Source: JBDKJS01 sp039806065 (GTDB lineage Bacteria > Bacteroidota > Bacteroidia > AKYH767-A > 2013-40CM-41-45). Taken from it: 46,304 bases of DNA. Shown here one piece after another: positions 35,501 to 43,217 of the stretch (the stretch's first letter is position 1; every line of letters begins with the position of its first letter). The notes under the pieces are model-generated. The model saw only the letters and a program-made list of their open reading frames with translations. It did not search any database and was not told the DNA's origin. The position numbers and the translations under genes were made by a program. The stretch lies in contig JBDKJS010000124.1 in assembly GCA_039806065.1 (NCBI GenBank), forward strand, positions 1 through 46,304. The letters are read 5' to 3'.

Positions 35501-36678
35501 ATGCATTTCCCGGAACGTATAATGTTACCTTAACGGTTACAGCCAATACTGGGTGCGTGGGTAGTATTTCTAAGCAAGTAGAAGTATCGCCCATACCTGA
35601 TGCAAGGTTTTCTACCCAACCCTATTGTGTGGGAAATAGTTATTCGCTTTACGATTCTTCAGTTATCAATAACGGTGCAATTACACAATGGAAGTGGAGT
35701 ATCAATGGTATAGACACTTCAGGTCTTCAAAATCCTAGTTTTTTCTTTGGTGACACGGGCTCTTACGTTGTCCAATTGTTAGTTACGTCAGATATAGGTT
35801 GTAAAGATTCTATTTCTAAAATTATACAAGTATTCGAATTACCCAATGTAAATTTCACCTTCACCCCGCAATTTGGTAATCCTCCACTCTTAGTAGCCTT
35901 TAGTAATGCAACCATCAATGGCAATACCTATCAATGGCATTTCGGAGATGGTGGAAGCAGCGGTTCCATTAATCCTCAGCATTTGTATCAAGATACAGGT
36001 CGGTTCGATATTCAACTTATTGCTACCAGCATTCACAATTGCATTGATAGCCTGACTAAGAAAATATATGTAATTAAACCAATTTTGGACATTGCTATAT
36101 TGAACACCACATACCGGATAGAGAATAATTTATTATACATCAATGCCGAGGTGGCTAATTTAGGCACGCGCGATATTAATAGCTATAAAATGGAAGCAAG
36201 AGTTGATGGTGGTTCATCATTACAAGAATCAGTTATTTCACTTTTACCCAATGGGCCTGCAGGAGTAGCAATGTATAATTTTACAGCAGCATTACAAATA
36301 CCACAAGGTGTAACGGTAGGTTATTACTGTGTGAATGCGCTCCTTCCCAATGATCAAGCCGATGATGTGGAGTTGAATAATGTAGCATGTGAAAGTTTTG
36401 ATCAAAAGTTTGTGGTAGTGTCGCCATACCCAAATCCATTTACCGATCAAATATTGATTCAATCAATTTTACCTTTCGAAGATGATCTACAGTTAGAATT
36501 GTACAATACATTGGGCCAGGTGGTGGTTAGTGCATCTTTTAATGGAAACGCTGGATTAAATAGTTTTGCTATCGATGGCACTGTGCTTAATTCTGGCATT
36601 TATTTTTTACGATGCAGCTTTAGAGACAATGAAGCGGTGATTACAAAACAGATCGTGAAAATGAATCCTAGCAAATAA
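32557..36678 (+). CDS. Giant PKD-repeat protein with T9SS sorting domain
   Basis: A 1373-residue secreted protein. A signal peptide (YRVALAIFLVIGIGPMYG) comes first, with ATG at 32557 or three codons later. Residues ~70-400 look like a beta-propeller with short repeats such as FGNSYDNVPT and FGNSMSNVPT. Nine PKD domains of about 80 residues fill ~430-1165, each with a W.FGDG- or WNFGD-like core, NPSH.Y and VTL.V....GC. A CARDB-like segment (LDIAILNTTY, NAEVANLGTRDINSYKMEARVDGG) follows at ~1175-1285. A type A T9SS sorting domain (SPYPNPFTDQILIQ to the end) closes the protein. The type IX system would place it on the cell surface; adhesion is the likely role. It is the only non-enzyme, non-transporter gene inside the polysaccharide locus. 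Confidence 0.9.
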   Translation: MSIMNRLFKASPNFLLYRVALAIFLVIGIGPMYGQCPTAGYNIAGGACAGQAVNFNNGSVGATSYQWNFCGGALTNGTRFGTTLNNTTINSPYAATPVFDGSGKYIFTINDGNATITRMEFGNSYDNVPTETNLGNPDNNLSSPQRSNLSFVNDNGNWYAATPTFSNGTVVVYSFGNNLMNAPTSIAHSFPSLAGNARYCNFFIDNGNYYLLVGMANSSIEIVSFGNSMSNVPTSVNVSVNGGSAGLVADVTAVRDCDKIYVFAASLSASAVIKLEFQNDFTAAPVQTVLTPSGNGFVNPIAVLVAHDGLKWKGLVQNLGGGIIDIDFGSAIDNDSPVNAAFTFSGAVAGGYDLAMTIDETNNYYLVATNFDNSKVSTIKVSNGCTASIYNSTQLNPSVNYQSSGTVYVAVTAYDSQGNSNIYTDSLVLAAVPNNSFTANNLCFGDLSQFVNSTTISSGSINSFKWYFGDNDSSSAINPSHTYGSTGAYNVTLIAVSDAGCTDTLTAVIGISSKPSAAFIFSAACAGSAINFTDNSTIGAGTIAQWFWQFGNGDTAIDQNPVYLYPLGGSYSVQLTVTSDSGCTASNNSPITIAPTPEVSFNVTNTCVGQTVQFVNATTSVSPIIGYDWDFGDSNTASTQNPTHSYGAIQANYQVMCVATAANGCIDTLLKEIRISNIPSPAFTTQSVNLCEGNVVNFIDQSSVLNDTISGWLWNFGDGQTDTVQNPSHIYANAGSYNVSLIAFSPTSCGNGIITPITVRESPDAGITSINVCLGAITQFTDASIPAAGSILTDYLWMLEDTNVSTFPNPQYLYGATGSYHVTLMVTDNFGCTNTDSTTVSVYPNPQASFTASNTCSNLFSNFLSTAIVDSGSSIASYAWNFGDPASGSSNFSSTINPSHVYTDTSTRVVSLIVTTNFGCLDTVINIISVKPSAVPNFQYTPTCFGSLMSFTNLTTGAPDTAWVWNFGDTQFNQLENPAHYYAFPGTYNVTLTVTANTGCVGSISKQVEVSPIPDARFSTQPYCVGNSYSLYDSSVINNGAITQWKWSINGIDTSGLQNPSFFFGDTGSYVVQLLVTSDIGCKDSISKIIQVFELPNVNFTFTPQFGNPPLLVAFSNATINGNTYQWHFGDGGSSGSINPQHLYQDTGRFDIQLIATSIHNCIDSLTKKIYVIKPILDIAILNTTYRIENNLLYINAEVANLGTRDINSYKMEARVDGGSSLQESVISLLPNGPAGVAMYNFTAALQIPQGVTVGYYCVNALLPNDQADDVELNNVACESFDQKFVVVSPYPNPFTDQILIQSILPFEDDLQLELYNTLGQVVVSASFNGNAGLNSFAIDGTVLNSGIYFLRCSFRDNEAVITKQIVKMNPSK

Positions 36679-36680
36679 TT

Positions 36681-38516
36681 TTATAAGGGTAGCTGGTTTT
36701 TCCCTTTTGCAAATGATTTCATGCCTGTTTCCCATATGTATGGAATAATTTTGGCAAATGTTAATTCAGCTTCAGTGTAAGAAAGTTCTTTTTTAGCAAG
36801 CAGCTGCTCTAAATCCTTTTTTACTTTCTTGGCATCTATTAAATTAGATTCTGCAAATGACTTGCTATTGATTTGGTCTACGATCCATTTCTTCATTCTT
36901 CCTTGCAGCCAGGTGTGCAGAGGAGAATTAAAACCTATCTTACTTTTTCTGTTTACAATCTCTTCCGGAACAATTCCTCTCATGGCATCGCGAATAATGG
37001 CCTTGCCAAAACCTTTTCTAATTTTTGAATCATAAGGAATAGAAAATGCAAATTGTAAAATTCTATAATCTAAAAATGGCATTCTTATTTCGATACCATT
37101 CATCATACTGTACCTATCGTAATTTCGAAGTAGGGTTGGAAGTATATTAGAATAAGTGGATTTAAATAGCTGGGTGTTTAAATAGTCGAGTGGGGCTATT
37201 TTCCTATAAATAGGAGTGTTTTTAGCAATCGGTGATAAAAATTTAAAATTGTTGACCAAACTATATTTAAACTTTTTGTAAAGTTCAGGATTTTTGCGGC
37301 TATAAGCATCTTGAATAATGGATGCTATTTCTTTAAATTTAGTAGGGTTAGGAAATGCATCAATCAAAGCCAATTCCATATCAAATGGATATCCCGCAAA
37401 CAATTCATCTGCACCATGGCCATCTATTGAAACTTTAATACCCCCTTGGCGCATTTTTCTATACAATTGAACGAATGGAATGGTAGGAGCGTAGTAAATT
37501 TCTTCAAACATATAAGTTTGATGAAATAGCTTTTCAAGTTCCAATTCAGGATCTATGACTATAAAATTACTTCCTATGTCTAATGCATTAGTCACTTTTT
37601 TAGCATATCCTGTCTCATCTATTGAGGTGCCTGGAAAGCATGCAATAAAGGCATGTTGCCAATCTTTTGTTTTAATATCATCATGAGTTTGAGCAAGATG
37701 ATTTAAGCTACAGATTACACTTGAAGAATCGAGGCCTCCAGATAGTGCAGTGCCTATGGGTACATCACTGCGCATTCTGATTTTACAGGCGTTTAAAAAA
37801 AGATCTCGAAACATCTCCACCTGTGCTTCATACTTGTTGGGTACTTCAATTAATTCATCAAGCGGGTGCCAATATTTGTCTATACTCAATTTATTATTTA
37901 CCAAATAGCCATTACATCCTGCAGGAAATCTTATAATGTTTTTAATTAATGATTCATTTTTTACTTCATAGCCAAAATTGTTTTTGATTGCATCTTGAAT
38001 CACTGGCATATTAAATTCTAAGTGATCAATAAAAGGATAAAGTCCTTTCATTTCTGAAGCGAAAAAGAAATTTTCTTTTTGATGCAAATAAAAAAGTGGT
38101 TTTTTCCCAATTCGATCACGGGATAGAAAAAGTGAATTGAGGGTTTTATTCCAAATGGCCACAGCCCACATTCCATTCAGTCGTTTTACAAACTTATCTT
38201 TCCATTTGTCATAGGCAGCAATGAGTACTTCGGTGTCAGAATCGGTGGTGAATTGATAACCAAAACTAACGAGTTCCTTTTTTAATTCCAGGTAGTTGTA
38301 GATTTCTCCATTGAAAACTGCTACATAATTTAAAAATTCAAATGGTTGATTAGCACTTTCACTTAAATCAATGATTGAAAGTCTTCGGTGACCTAGCATA
38401 ACATTTTCATGATGCCACAGGCCTTCAGCATCAGGACCTCTGTGTGCCAAATTATCCAGAGCTCTTTTGAAAAACTCCTTCTCAGTAAATCCTATGGAAC
38501 CTAAAATACCACACAT
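36681..38516 (-). CDS. asnB: Asparagine synthase-type glutamine amidotransferase
   Basis: A 611-residue two-domain enzyme. MCGILGSIGF puts the nucleophilic Cys2 of the class II glutaminase domain at the mature N-terminus and fixes the start. HRGPDAEGLW and NGEIYNYLEL follow. The synthase domain has the ATP loop ALSGGLDSSSV near 258-266 and DGHGADELFAGYP. The start overlaps the 38501-39409 gene by 16 nt. Free asparagine synthesis is the textbook role. In O-antigen and capsule loci, however, AsnB homologues are thought to amidate uronic acids, and the placement here favours that. The two cannot be told apart by sequence. Confidence 0.88.
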   Translation of the reverse strand: MCGILGSIGFTEKEFFKRALDNLAHRGPDAEGLWHHENVMLGHRRLSIIDLSESANQPFEFLNYVAVFNGEIYNYLELKKELVSFGYQFTTDSDTEVLIAAYDKWKDKFVKRLNGMWAVAIWNKTLNSLFLSRDRIGKKPLFYLHQKENFFFASEMKGLYPFIDHLEFNMPVIQDAIKNNFGYEVKNESLIKNIIRFPAGCNGYLVNNKLSIDKYWHPLDELIEVPNKYEAQVEMFRDLFLNACKIRMRSDVPIGTALSGGLDSSSVICSLNHLAQTHDDIKTKDWQHAFIACFPGTSIDETGYAKKVTNALDIGSNFIVIDPELELEKLFHQTYMFEEIYYAPTIPFVQLYRKMRQGGIKVSIDGHGADELFAGYPFDMELALIDAFPNPTKFKEIASIIQDAYSRKNPELYKKFKYSLVNNFKFLSPIAKNTPIYRKIAPLDYLNTQLFKSTYSNILPTLLRNYDRYSMMNGIEIRMPFLDYRILQFAFSIPYDSKIRKGFGKAIIRDAMRGIVPEEIVNRKSKIGFNSPLHTWLQGRMKKWIVDQINSKSFAESNLIDAKKVKKDLEQLLAKKELSYTEAELTFAKIIPYIWETGMKSFAKGKNQLPL

Positions 38517-39409
38517 TTTAATTTTGTTCTAATTATTGAATTTATATACCAACTGAGCTTATAGAATTTTCTTTTTATTGAACCCTCAGGATGTAGTGTG
38601 GCATTTATTTTTATCCATTCGGTTAAATTATTTCTAGAATAGTTTTTTTTCACCTTCCCTTTTTCAAATTTATAGTTGCAGGCATAGAGGGTGTAATTGT
38701 ATTTTTCATCTTCATTTAAAAACTGGTAATTATATTCATCTTCAAATGCTCTAATATGTACATTTTTATTTTTGTGATTGTAATCATGGTTTTGATGGTA
38801 TATCTTATAGCTCCTGCTCAAGTCTATTGCTTTATAACCTGATTTTACAGCATTCCCAATCATCCATAAATCCCACCCCGGCCTTCCAACTAACATTGGG
38901 GGCATATTAGTTTCGGTATATTGCCCTTTTGGAAACAAAAAATAATCGATACCGGAAGGGCTGTGGAGTTTGAAGCTATCCTTATATTTTTCTTCAAAAG
39001 TTCCTACCCAACCATCTGCAAAGGCTAGCCTTTCATTTACATCCACATCTATTCTTTGACCCACTATTAGTACCTTTTTGTGTTCTTGTTGTTTTATAAT
39101 CTTTAAAATGTCAATTAATGGAGAACTAATTAAAATATCGGCATTGATATAGCAGCACCATTGATTATGTGCAATCATACTTACTTGGCTAAACATAAAA
39201 TTTAATACAGGTACTCCATTTTCATTTGTTTTAATATTTTCAATAATTTTTATACGTGATGTATTCGGTAATAAATCACTTCCTTTTGCATTGCCAAATA
39301 TTACTATTTCGCTATTAGGGTCAGCTGCTAACCAAGAGTCAATAGCGTTCAATTGATTTACACTATTTTTGCCATTAAATGCTTTGGTAGTGGTAAAAAA
39401 GGTAATCAT
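38501..39409 (-). CDS. Probable GT-A type glycosyltransferase of unclear family
   Basis: A 302-residue protein with an N-terminal nucleotide-diphospho-sugar-like pattern: MITFFTTTKAFNGKNSVNQLNAI, NSEIVIFGNAKGS, then QWCCYINADILISSPLIDIL, where NAD may stand for the DxD motif. GRPGWDLWMIGNAVKSGYKAIDLS in the middle matches the acceptor side of such folds. The C-terminal ~80 residues are Lys/Asn-rich. I cannot place it in a named GT family. It lies 2 nt after the third FkbM gene and overlaps asnB, so it is in the wzm-wzt operon. The glycosyltransferase role is inferred from pattern and context. Confidence 0.6.
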   Translation of the reverse strand: MITFFTTTKAFNGKNSVNQLNAIDSWLAADPNSEIVIFGNAKGSDLLPNTSRIKIIENIKTNENGVPVLNFMFSQVSMIAHNQWCCYINADILISSPLIDILKIIKQQEHKKVLIVGQRIDVDVNERLAFADGWVGTFEEKYKDSFKLHSPSGIDYFLFPKGQYTETNMPPMLVGRPGWDLWMIGNAVKSGYKAIDLSRSYKIYHQNHDYNHKNKNVHIRAFEDEYNYQFLNEDEKYNYTLYACNYKFEKGKVKKNYSRNNLTEWIKINATLHPEGSIKRKFYKLSWYINSIIRTKLKCVVF

Positions 39410-39411
39410 AA

Positions 39412-40203
39412 TTACGGCTTAATTATATTGGGATTTATATAAATATTGTCCCATTCAACAACTTGACCATTCTCTCTTATAGTAGGGAAGTGGCGAAAGA
39501 AGGTTAATCCATTTTGTCTGATAAATTCATCCACTTCATAGTATTTACATGCTCCATTGTAATAATCGTGGTTATTCATTTCTGTAACTACGATGGCTGT
39601 ATTTTTTAATACTTTTACTGCTCCCTTAAGTACTTCTAATTCAAAACCCTGCACATCCAATTTAAGAAGTGCGACTACTTTTTCTTGTTGAAAAAGCGTG
39701 TCAAGTGTAGTTACTTCAATTTCTTCTGAATCGTGGGTGTTAAGGCTTTGCTGTAAGTAGTCATCGGCATTGGTCACATTAGTAGGTAATAAAGAACTAC
39801 TGCTTGTTCGGCTATTGAGATAAATAATAGCTTTACCAGGTTGAGCACCACAAGCTTTTTGATATACTTTACATTTCGGGTATTTTTTTGCTAAAGATTG
39901 TAAATGTAAAAAGCTTTGACTAGTAGGTTCGAAACAGTGAAACACACTATTAGGTAGTAACGGAGAGAGGTAAGAAAGCGTATCGCCTATGCTTGCGCCA
40001 ACATCTAAAATTGGATAATGTTGAATATTATATTTGTTAATTAATTTGGTAGCTTCATCTAAATGACGGTAACCATTATGGAGTAAAGATGGGAATTCAT
40101 TATCCAAAGTTACCAGGTGATTTCTATGTTGGTGGCAGAGTGATTGAAATATAGGGTTCGAACCTTTTACAATCCTGTATAAAATTTTTTCTAGTAAATT
40201 CAT
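39412..40203 (-). CDS. FkbM-family methyltransferase (third of four)
   Basis: A 263-residue FkbM enzyme. YPILDVGASIGDTLSYLSPLL is the SAM loop, VFHCFEPTSQSFLHLQSLA the next block, and VALLKLDVQGFELEVLKGAVKVL the FkbM signature. Its ATG overlaps the preceding FkbM gene stop as ATGA. Together with its neighbour it stands between wzt and the probable glycosyltransferase, so it is a good candidate for modifying the exported glycan. The acceptor sugar is unknown. Confidence 0.87.
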   Translation of the reverse strand: MNLLEKILYRIVKGSNPIFQSLCHQHRNHLVTLDNEFPSLLHNGYRHLDEATKLINKYNIQHYPILDVGASIGDTLSYLSPLLPNSVFHCFEPTSQSFLHLQSLAKKYPKCKVYQKACGAQPGKAIIYLNSRTSSSSLLPTNVTNADDYLQQSLNTHDSEEIEVTTLDTLFQQEKVVALLKLDVQGFELEVLKGAVKVLKNTAIVVTEMNNHDYYNGACKYYEVDEFIRQNGLTFFRHFPTIRENGQVVEWDNIYINPNIIKP

Positions 40204-41093
40204 GATGATAATCTATTTTCAATTGTTGAAATTGATTTAGCAGCAATTAAATTATCATAAGTGTAATTCTCCTTAATCTCAACATTTTTAATTGAATTGG
40301 TATCCGCATCGTACTCGAACCAATTGTAGCCAATTTCTTTAAGTAGTTGGAATTGTTCTTTGCAACTGAATCCAGCTCCTTGCGCATTTCTGTCAGCAAA
40401 TTCCATCATTATAATTACATCTTTCATCTGAGCAAATGATTTAATTCCTCCTTTGAGTACCGGTACTTCCCAACCTTCGACATCAATTTTTATTAGCTTA
40501 ATTTTATCGATATCTAATTGTTGGTCAACTAATAATTGGTCAAAACTGATTACGTGAATAGGAATAGTAGTGGTATTGGTTCCAATGTTAAGGGTGCCAA
40601 GGGTGTTCCAAGCTTCGTAACCATCATTGGATACATTGAAATTTAACGTTGCTTCGCTTTCTGATAAACCCAAGTTAAGGGTGCTTACATTGGTTAGGTT
40701 ATTTAATTCGAAATTTCTTTTCAATTTCGAAAAGGTATCTGGTGTTGGTTCAATGGCAATAATTTTTCCATTGTTTCTAAGCACTTGACCAGCATGAAGG
40801 GAAAAGTATCCAATATTGGCCCCAATGTCGAGAAAGGTATCGCCAGGCCTTAATATCTTATTTAGAAAAGCAATTTCATTTAATTCATAATTATCAAAAA
40901 ATATATTTTTTGCTAGAATACTTCTGGTGTCAAGATTTATTTTCACATGATTTTTTAGTTCATATTCAAAATTGGGCGAAGTCAAAGCATAGTTGCGCCA
41001 TAAAATATCTTTTACAAAGTAGTGATGATCTAACTTTGGATTTTTTATTTTATGATAAATATATTTGGCTTCAATGATTAATCTTGATAGCAT
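40200..41093 (-). CDS. FkbM-family methyltransferase (fourth of four), adjacent to wzt
   Basis: A 297-residue FkbM enzyme with a longer N-terminal part (KDILWRNYALTSPNFEYELKN). TFLDIGANIGYFSLHAGQVL is the SAM loop, IAIEPTPDTFSKLKRNFELN the ribose-binding block, and IKLIKIDVEGWEVPVLKGGI the family signature. Its ATG overlaps the wzt stop by one base. In ABC-dependent O-antigen systems a methyltransferase can cap the chain end that the Wzt C-terminal domain recognises. This gene's position fits such a role, but that is a hypothesis. Confidence 0.87.
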   Translation of the reverse strand: MLSRLIIEAKYIYHKIKNPKLDHHYFVKDILWRNYALTSPNFEYELKNHVKINLDTRSILAKNIFFDNYELNEIAFLNKILRPGDTFLDIGANIGYFSLHAGQVLRNNGKIIAIEPTPDTFSKLKRNFELNNLTNVSTLNLGLSESEATLNFNVSNDGYEAWNTLGTLNIGTNTTTIPIHVISFDQLLVDQQLDIDKIKLIKIDVEGWEVPVLKGGIKSFAQMKDVIIMMEFADRNAQGAGFSCKEQFQLLKEIGYNWFEYDADTNSIKNVEIKENYTYDNLIAAKSISTIENRLSS

Positions 41094-42304
41094 TAGTCTA
41101 TTATTTTCATGTTAAAATTTTCTAAATAAAGTGCCTGTGATTTGCCAGGCTCGGTAATATAGCCGTTACCTGGTTTGAAGCTTACGGTTATTAATTTAAA
41201 ATTTTCGACTTGTTCTAATTCATAACCATTACTGTCTATATAAGTTACAAGATTATATTCACCCGGTATGAGTTGAATGCATGGGATGTTAAAATGAACT
41301 TTGAATGGACCTGCCTTTATATCAAACAATTGATTGGTAAGCTTACTCCAGAGGCTGCTGATGCGAACCTCATCCATGTTATTAAAACAAAGTGCAATAG
41401 AAACTTTGTCGAAATCTTGAGAGGCTGTACAGTTTAGTACAAAATTCACTGAATCAAAAGTGTGAAAGGAGGTTATTCTATTATGTGATTGATCAAAAAT
41501 TTCGATATCATTGACTGTGATCTTACTATTTCCCTTTTTAATTCTAGGATTATCTTCAATGGATTGCTTTAGGTAAGTATCTATTACCGTATTAGCATCA
41601 GCATTCATCAGCACCTTGCCTTTTTGAAGCATTATAGCCCGTGAGCAAAGTTTTTTCAATACGCTCATATTATGGCTCACTATTAAAATGGTTCTACCTT
41701 CATGGTGTGTAATGCTATCCATTTTATTGATACATTTTCTTTGAAATTCTGCATCACCTACTGCAAGCACTTCATCAATGATCAGTATCTCAGGTTCTAG
41801 AAAAGCTGCTACTGCAAAGGCCAATCTTAATTGCATACCGCTACTATAGTGTTTAAGCGGGGTGTCTAAAAATTTTTCTACGGAACTAAAATCAACAATT
41901 TCATCAAACTTGGCTAGTATTTCCTTTCGCTTCATACCCAATATGGATCCATTTAAAAAGATATTCTCTCTACCGCTCAATTCAGGGTGAAATCCAGTGC
42001 CCACTTCAAGTAGGCTGGCTATTCTACCTCTACTAGTTATTGTTCCGCTAGTGGGTGGTGTAATTTTAGATAATATTTTTAATAAGGTAGATTTGCCTGC
42101 ACCATTTTTCCCAATGATGCCTATAGATTCACCCTGCATCACCTCAAAGCTTACGCTATCCAAAGCATTAAATACTTCGGTACTGTTTTTCTTAAAAAAC
42201 TGCGAAGGCTTGGAAAGTATATCTCTAAGGCTTAAATAGGATTGCTGTTCGTGTAATAGTTTGTACGATTTGCTAATTTCCTTTATTTCTAATAATGGTT
42301 TCAT
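41093..42304 (-). CDS. wzt: ABC transporter ATPase for polysaccharide export (Wzt type)
   Basis: A 403-residue cytoplasmic ATPase. Walker A GKNGAGKS lies at 65-72, the signature HYSSGMQLRLAFAVA follows, and Walker B is LIIDEVLAVGDAEFQRKC. The first ~240 residues are the nucleotide-binding domain of the polysaccharide exporter group (TagH/KpsT/Wzt). The extra ~150 C-terminal residues, ITVNDIEIFDQ to the end, form a beta-rich Wzt_C-like domain. In E. coli O8/O9a that domain binds the modified end of the glycan before export. With Wzm it would move a lipid-linked O-polysaccharide across the inner membrane. wzm is coupled upstream by a one-base overlap. Confidence 0.92.
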   Translation of the reverse strand: MKPLLEIKEISKSYKLLHEQQSYLSLRDILSKPSQFFKKNSTEVFNALDSVSFEVMQGESIGIIGKNGAGKSTLLKILSKITPPTSGTITSRGRIASLLEVGTGFHPELSGRENIFLNGSILGMKRKEILAKFDEIVDFSSVEKFLDTPLKHYSSGMQLRLAFAVAAFLEPEILIIDEVLAVGDAEFQRKCINKMDSITHHEGRTILIVSHNMSVLKKLCSRAIMLQKGKVLMNADANTVIDTYLKQSIEDNPRIKKGNSKITVNDIEIFDQSHNRITSFHTFDSVNFVLNCTASQDFDKVSIALCFNNMDEVRISSLWSKLTNQLFDIKAGPFKVHFNIPCIQLIPGEYNLVTYIDSNGYELEQVENFKLITVSFKPGNGYITEPGKSQALYLENFNMKIID

Positions 42305-43122
42305 TAGGCGAGATCGGCAAAATAATGTTCCGTGCTTTTAAAATAACTTCCTCCAATGAATAATAAGGCAATGGAAAGTAATATAGCAGGGGAGTGGTGG
42401 ATTAATTGAATTGAATCAGCGGTGAGCCCAGCTCTTAATATTTCTATTGCAGCACCTATAGGGTTTAGTTCTAATAATTTATTCAGCCAGCCGAAGGGAA
42501 TTAACTTTGAAGGATAAATAACTGGGGTTAGAAAAAGCAATATTTGAATCAGAAAGGGAACAATGTATTTGAAGTCTCGAAATTTTACACTCAGCGAAGA
42601 AATTAAAAGCCCTAAACCCAGTGTGGTGATTAACACAATACTCAATGCGATTGGCAATGCATAAAATAAATGCCACGATGGAATAAAGTCAAAGTAAATA
42701 CAGGCTGATGCAAAAAGTAGCAATGAAATGAAAAAGTCAAAGAAGGGAACTATAATTCCTGTAACTGGAAGGATTAGTCTAGGGAAGTAAATTTTTTTAA
42801 TGATATTGGCATTTGTAATCATGCTATTAGAAGCGTTAGATAGGCCGTTGCTAAATACATTCCATAATAATAAACCGCCTAGTACGAATAGCGGGTAGGG
42901 TAGACTTGATGATGTATGAGTTTTCACAAAGTTACCAAAGAAGGCTACAAATATGCTCATGAAAATAAGTGGCTGTAACACTACCCAAACTACACCAAGA
43001 GCTGTTTGTTTGTATTTAATTTTAATATCGCGCCAAGTGAAAAAGAAAAAAAGTTCGCGGTAGTCCCACACTTCTTTAAAGTTGAAAGCTAATTTTTTTT
43101 GTGGTTTAATGTGATATTCCAT
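42304..43122 (-). CDS. wzm: ABC-2 type polysaccharide export permease (Wzm type)
   Basis: A 272-residue inner-membrane permease with six predicted helices. YRELFFFFTWRDIKIKYKQTALGVVW is the classical N-terminal ABC-2 polysaccharide exporter signature. The C-terminal LLELNPIGAAIEILRAGL is also typical. It forms the channel for Wzt. It heads the wzm-wzt-fkbM-fkbM-GT-asnB string, all on the minus strand with gaps of 2 nt or less, or overlaps. A promoter with both boxes well matched lies just upstream. Confidence 0.92.
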   Translation of the reverse strand: MEYHIKPQKKLAFNFKEVWDYRELFFFFTWRDIKIKYKQTALGVVWVVLQPLIFMSIFVAFFGNFVKTHTSSSLPYPLFVLGGLLLWNVFSNGLSNASNSMITNANIIKKIYFPRLILPVTGIIVPFFDFFISLLLFASACIYFDFIPSWHLFYALPIALSIVLITTLGLGLLISSLSVKFRDFKYIVPFLIQILLFLTPVIYPSKLIPFGWLNKLLELNPIGAAIEILRAGLTADSIQLIHHSPAILLSIALLFIGGSYFKSTEHYFADLA

Positions 43123-43142
43123 CGCAGCGCTTCTATTCTATG

Positions 43143-43172
43143 CAAACTTAATTATAATGACTACAAATCAAA
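43143..43172 (-). promoter_or_regulatory. Promoter of the wzm-wzt operon
   Basis: Minus strand: -33 TTTG (43169-43172), an 18-nt spacer, then the -7 box TAAGTTTG (43143-43150). The spacing equals that of the DUF3276 promoter. The leader would be only ~14 nt. It suggests that the export operon can be transcribed separately from gmd-fcl upstream. Confidence 0.72.
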
Positions 43173-43217
43173 AAAAATGATTCAGGTGCAAAGTAAAAAT
43201 AGATATTTGATGTGGGC

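Noticed and set aside
32450..36680. Foreign origin of the PKD gene as a mobile element cargo
   Set aside because: No flanking repeats, transposase or visible change in base use. Polysaccharide loci vary by ordinary recombination.
40150..40162. GGGTTCGAACC, identical to a tRNA T-loop core
   Set aside because: It lies inside the FkbM coding frame (encoding KGSNPIF on the minus strand), and no acceptor, D or anticodon arm is found at tRNA spacing. A similar GGTTCGAAAC near 39930 is also coding.
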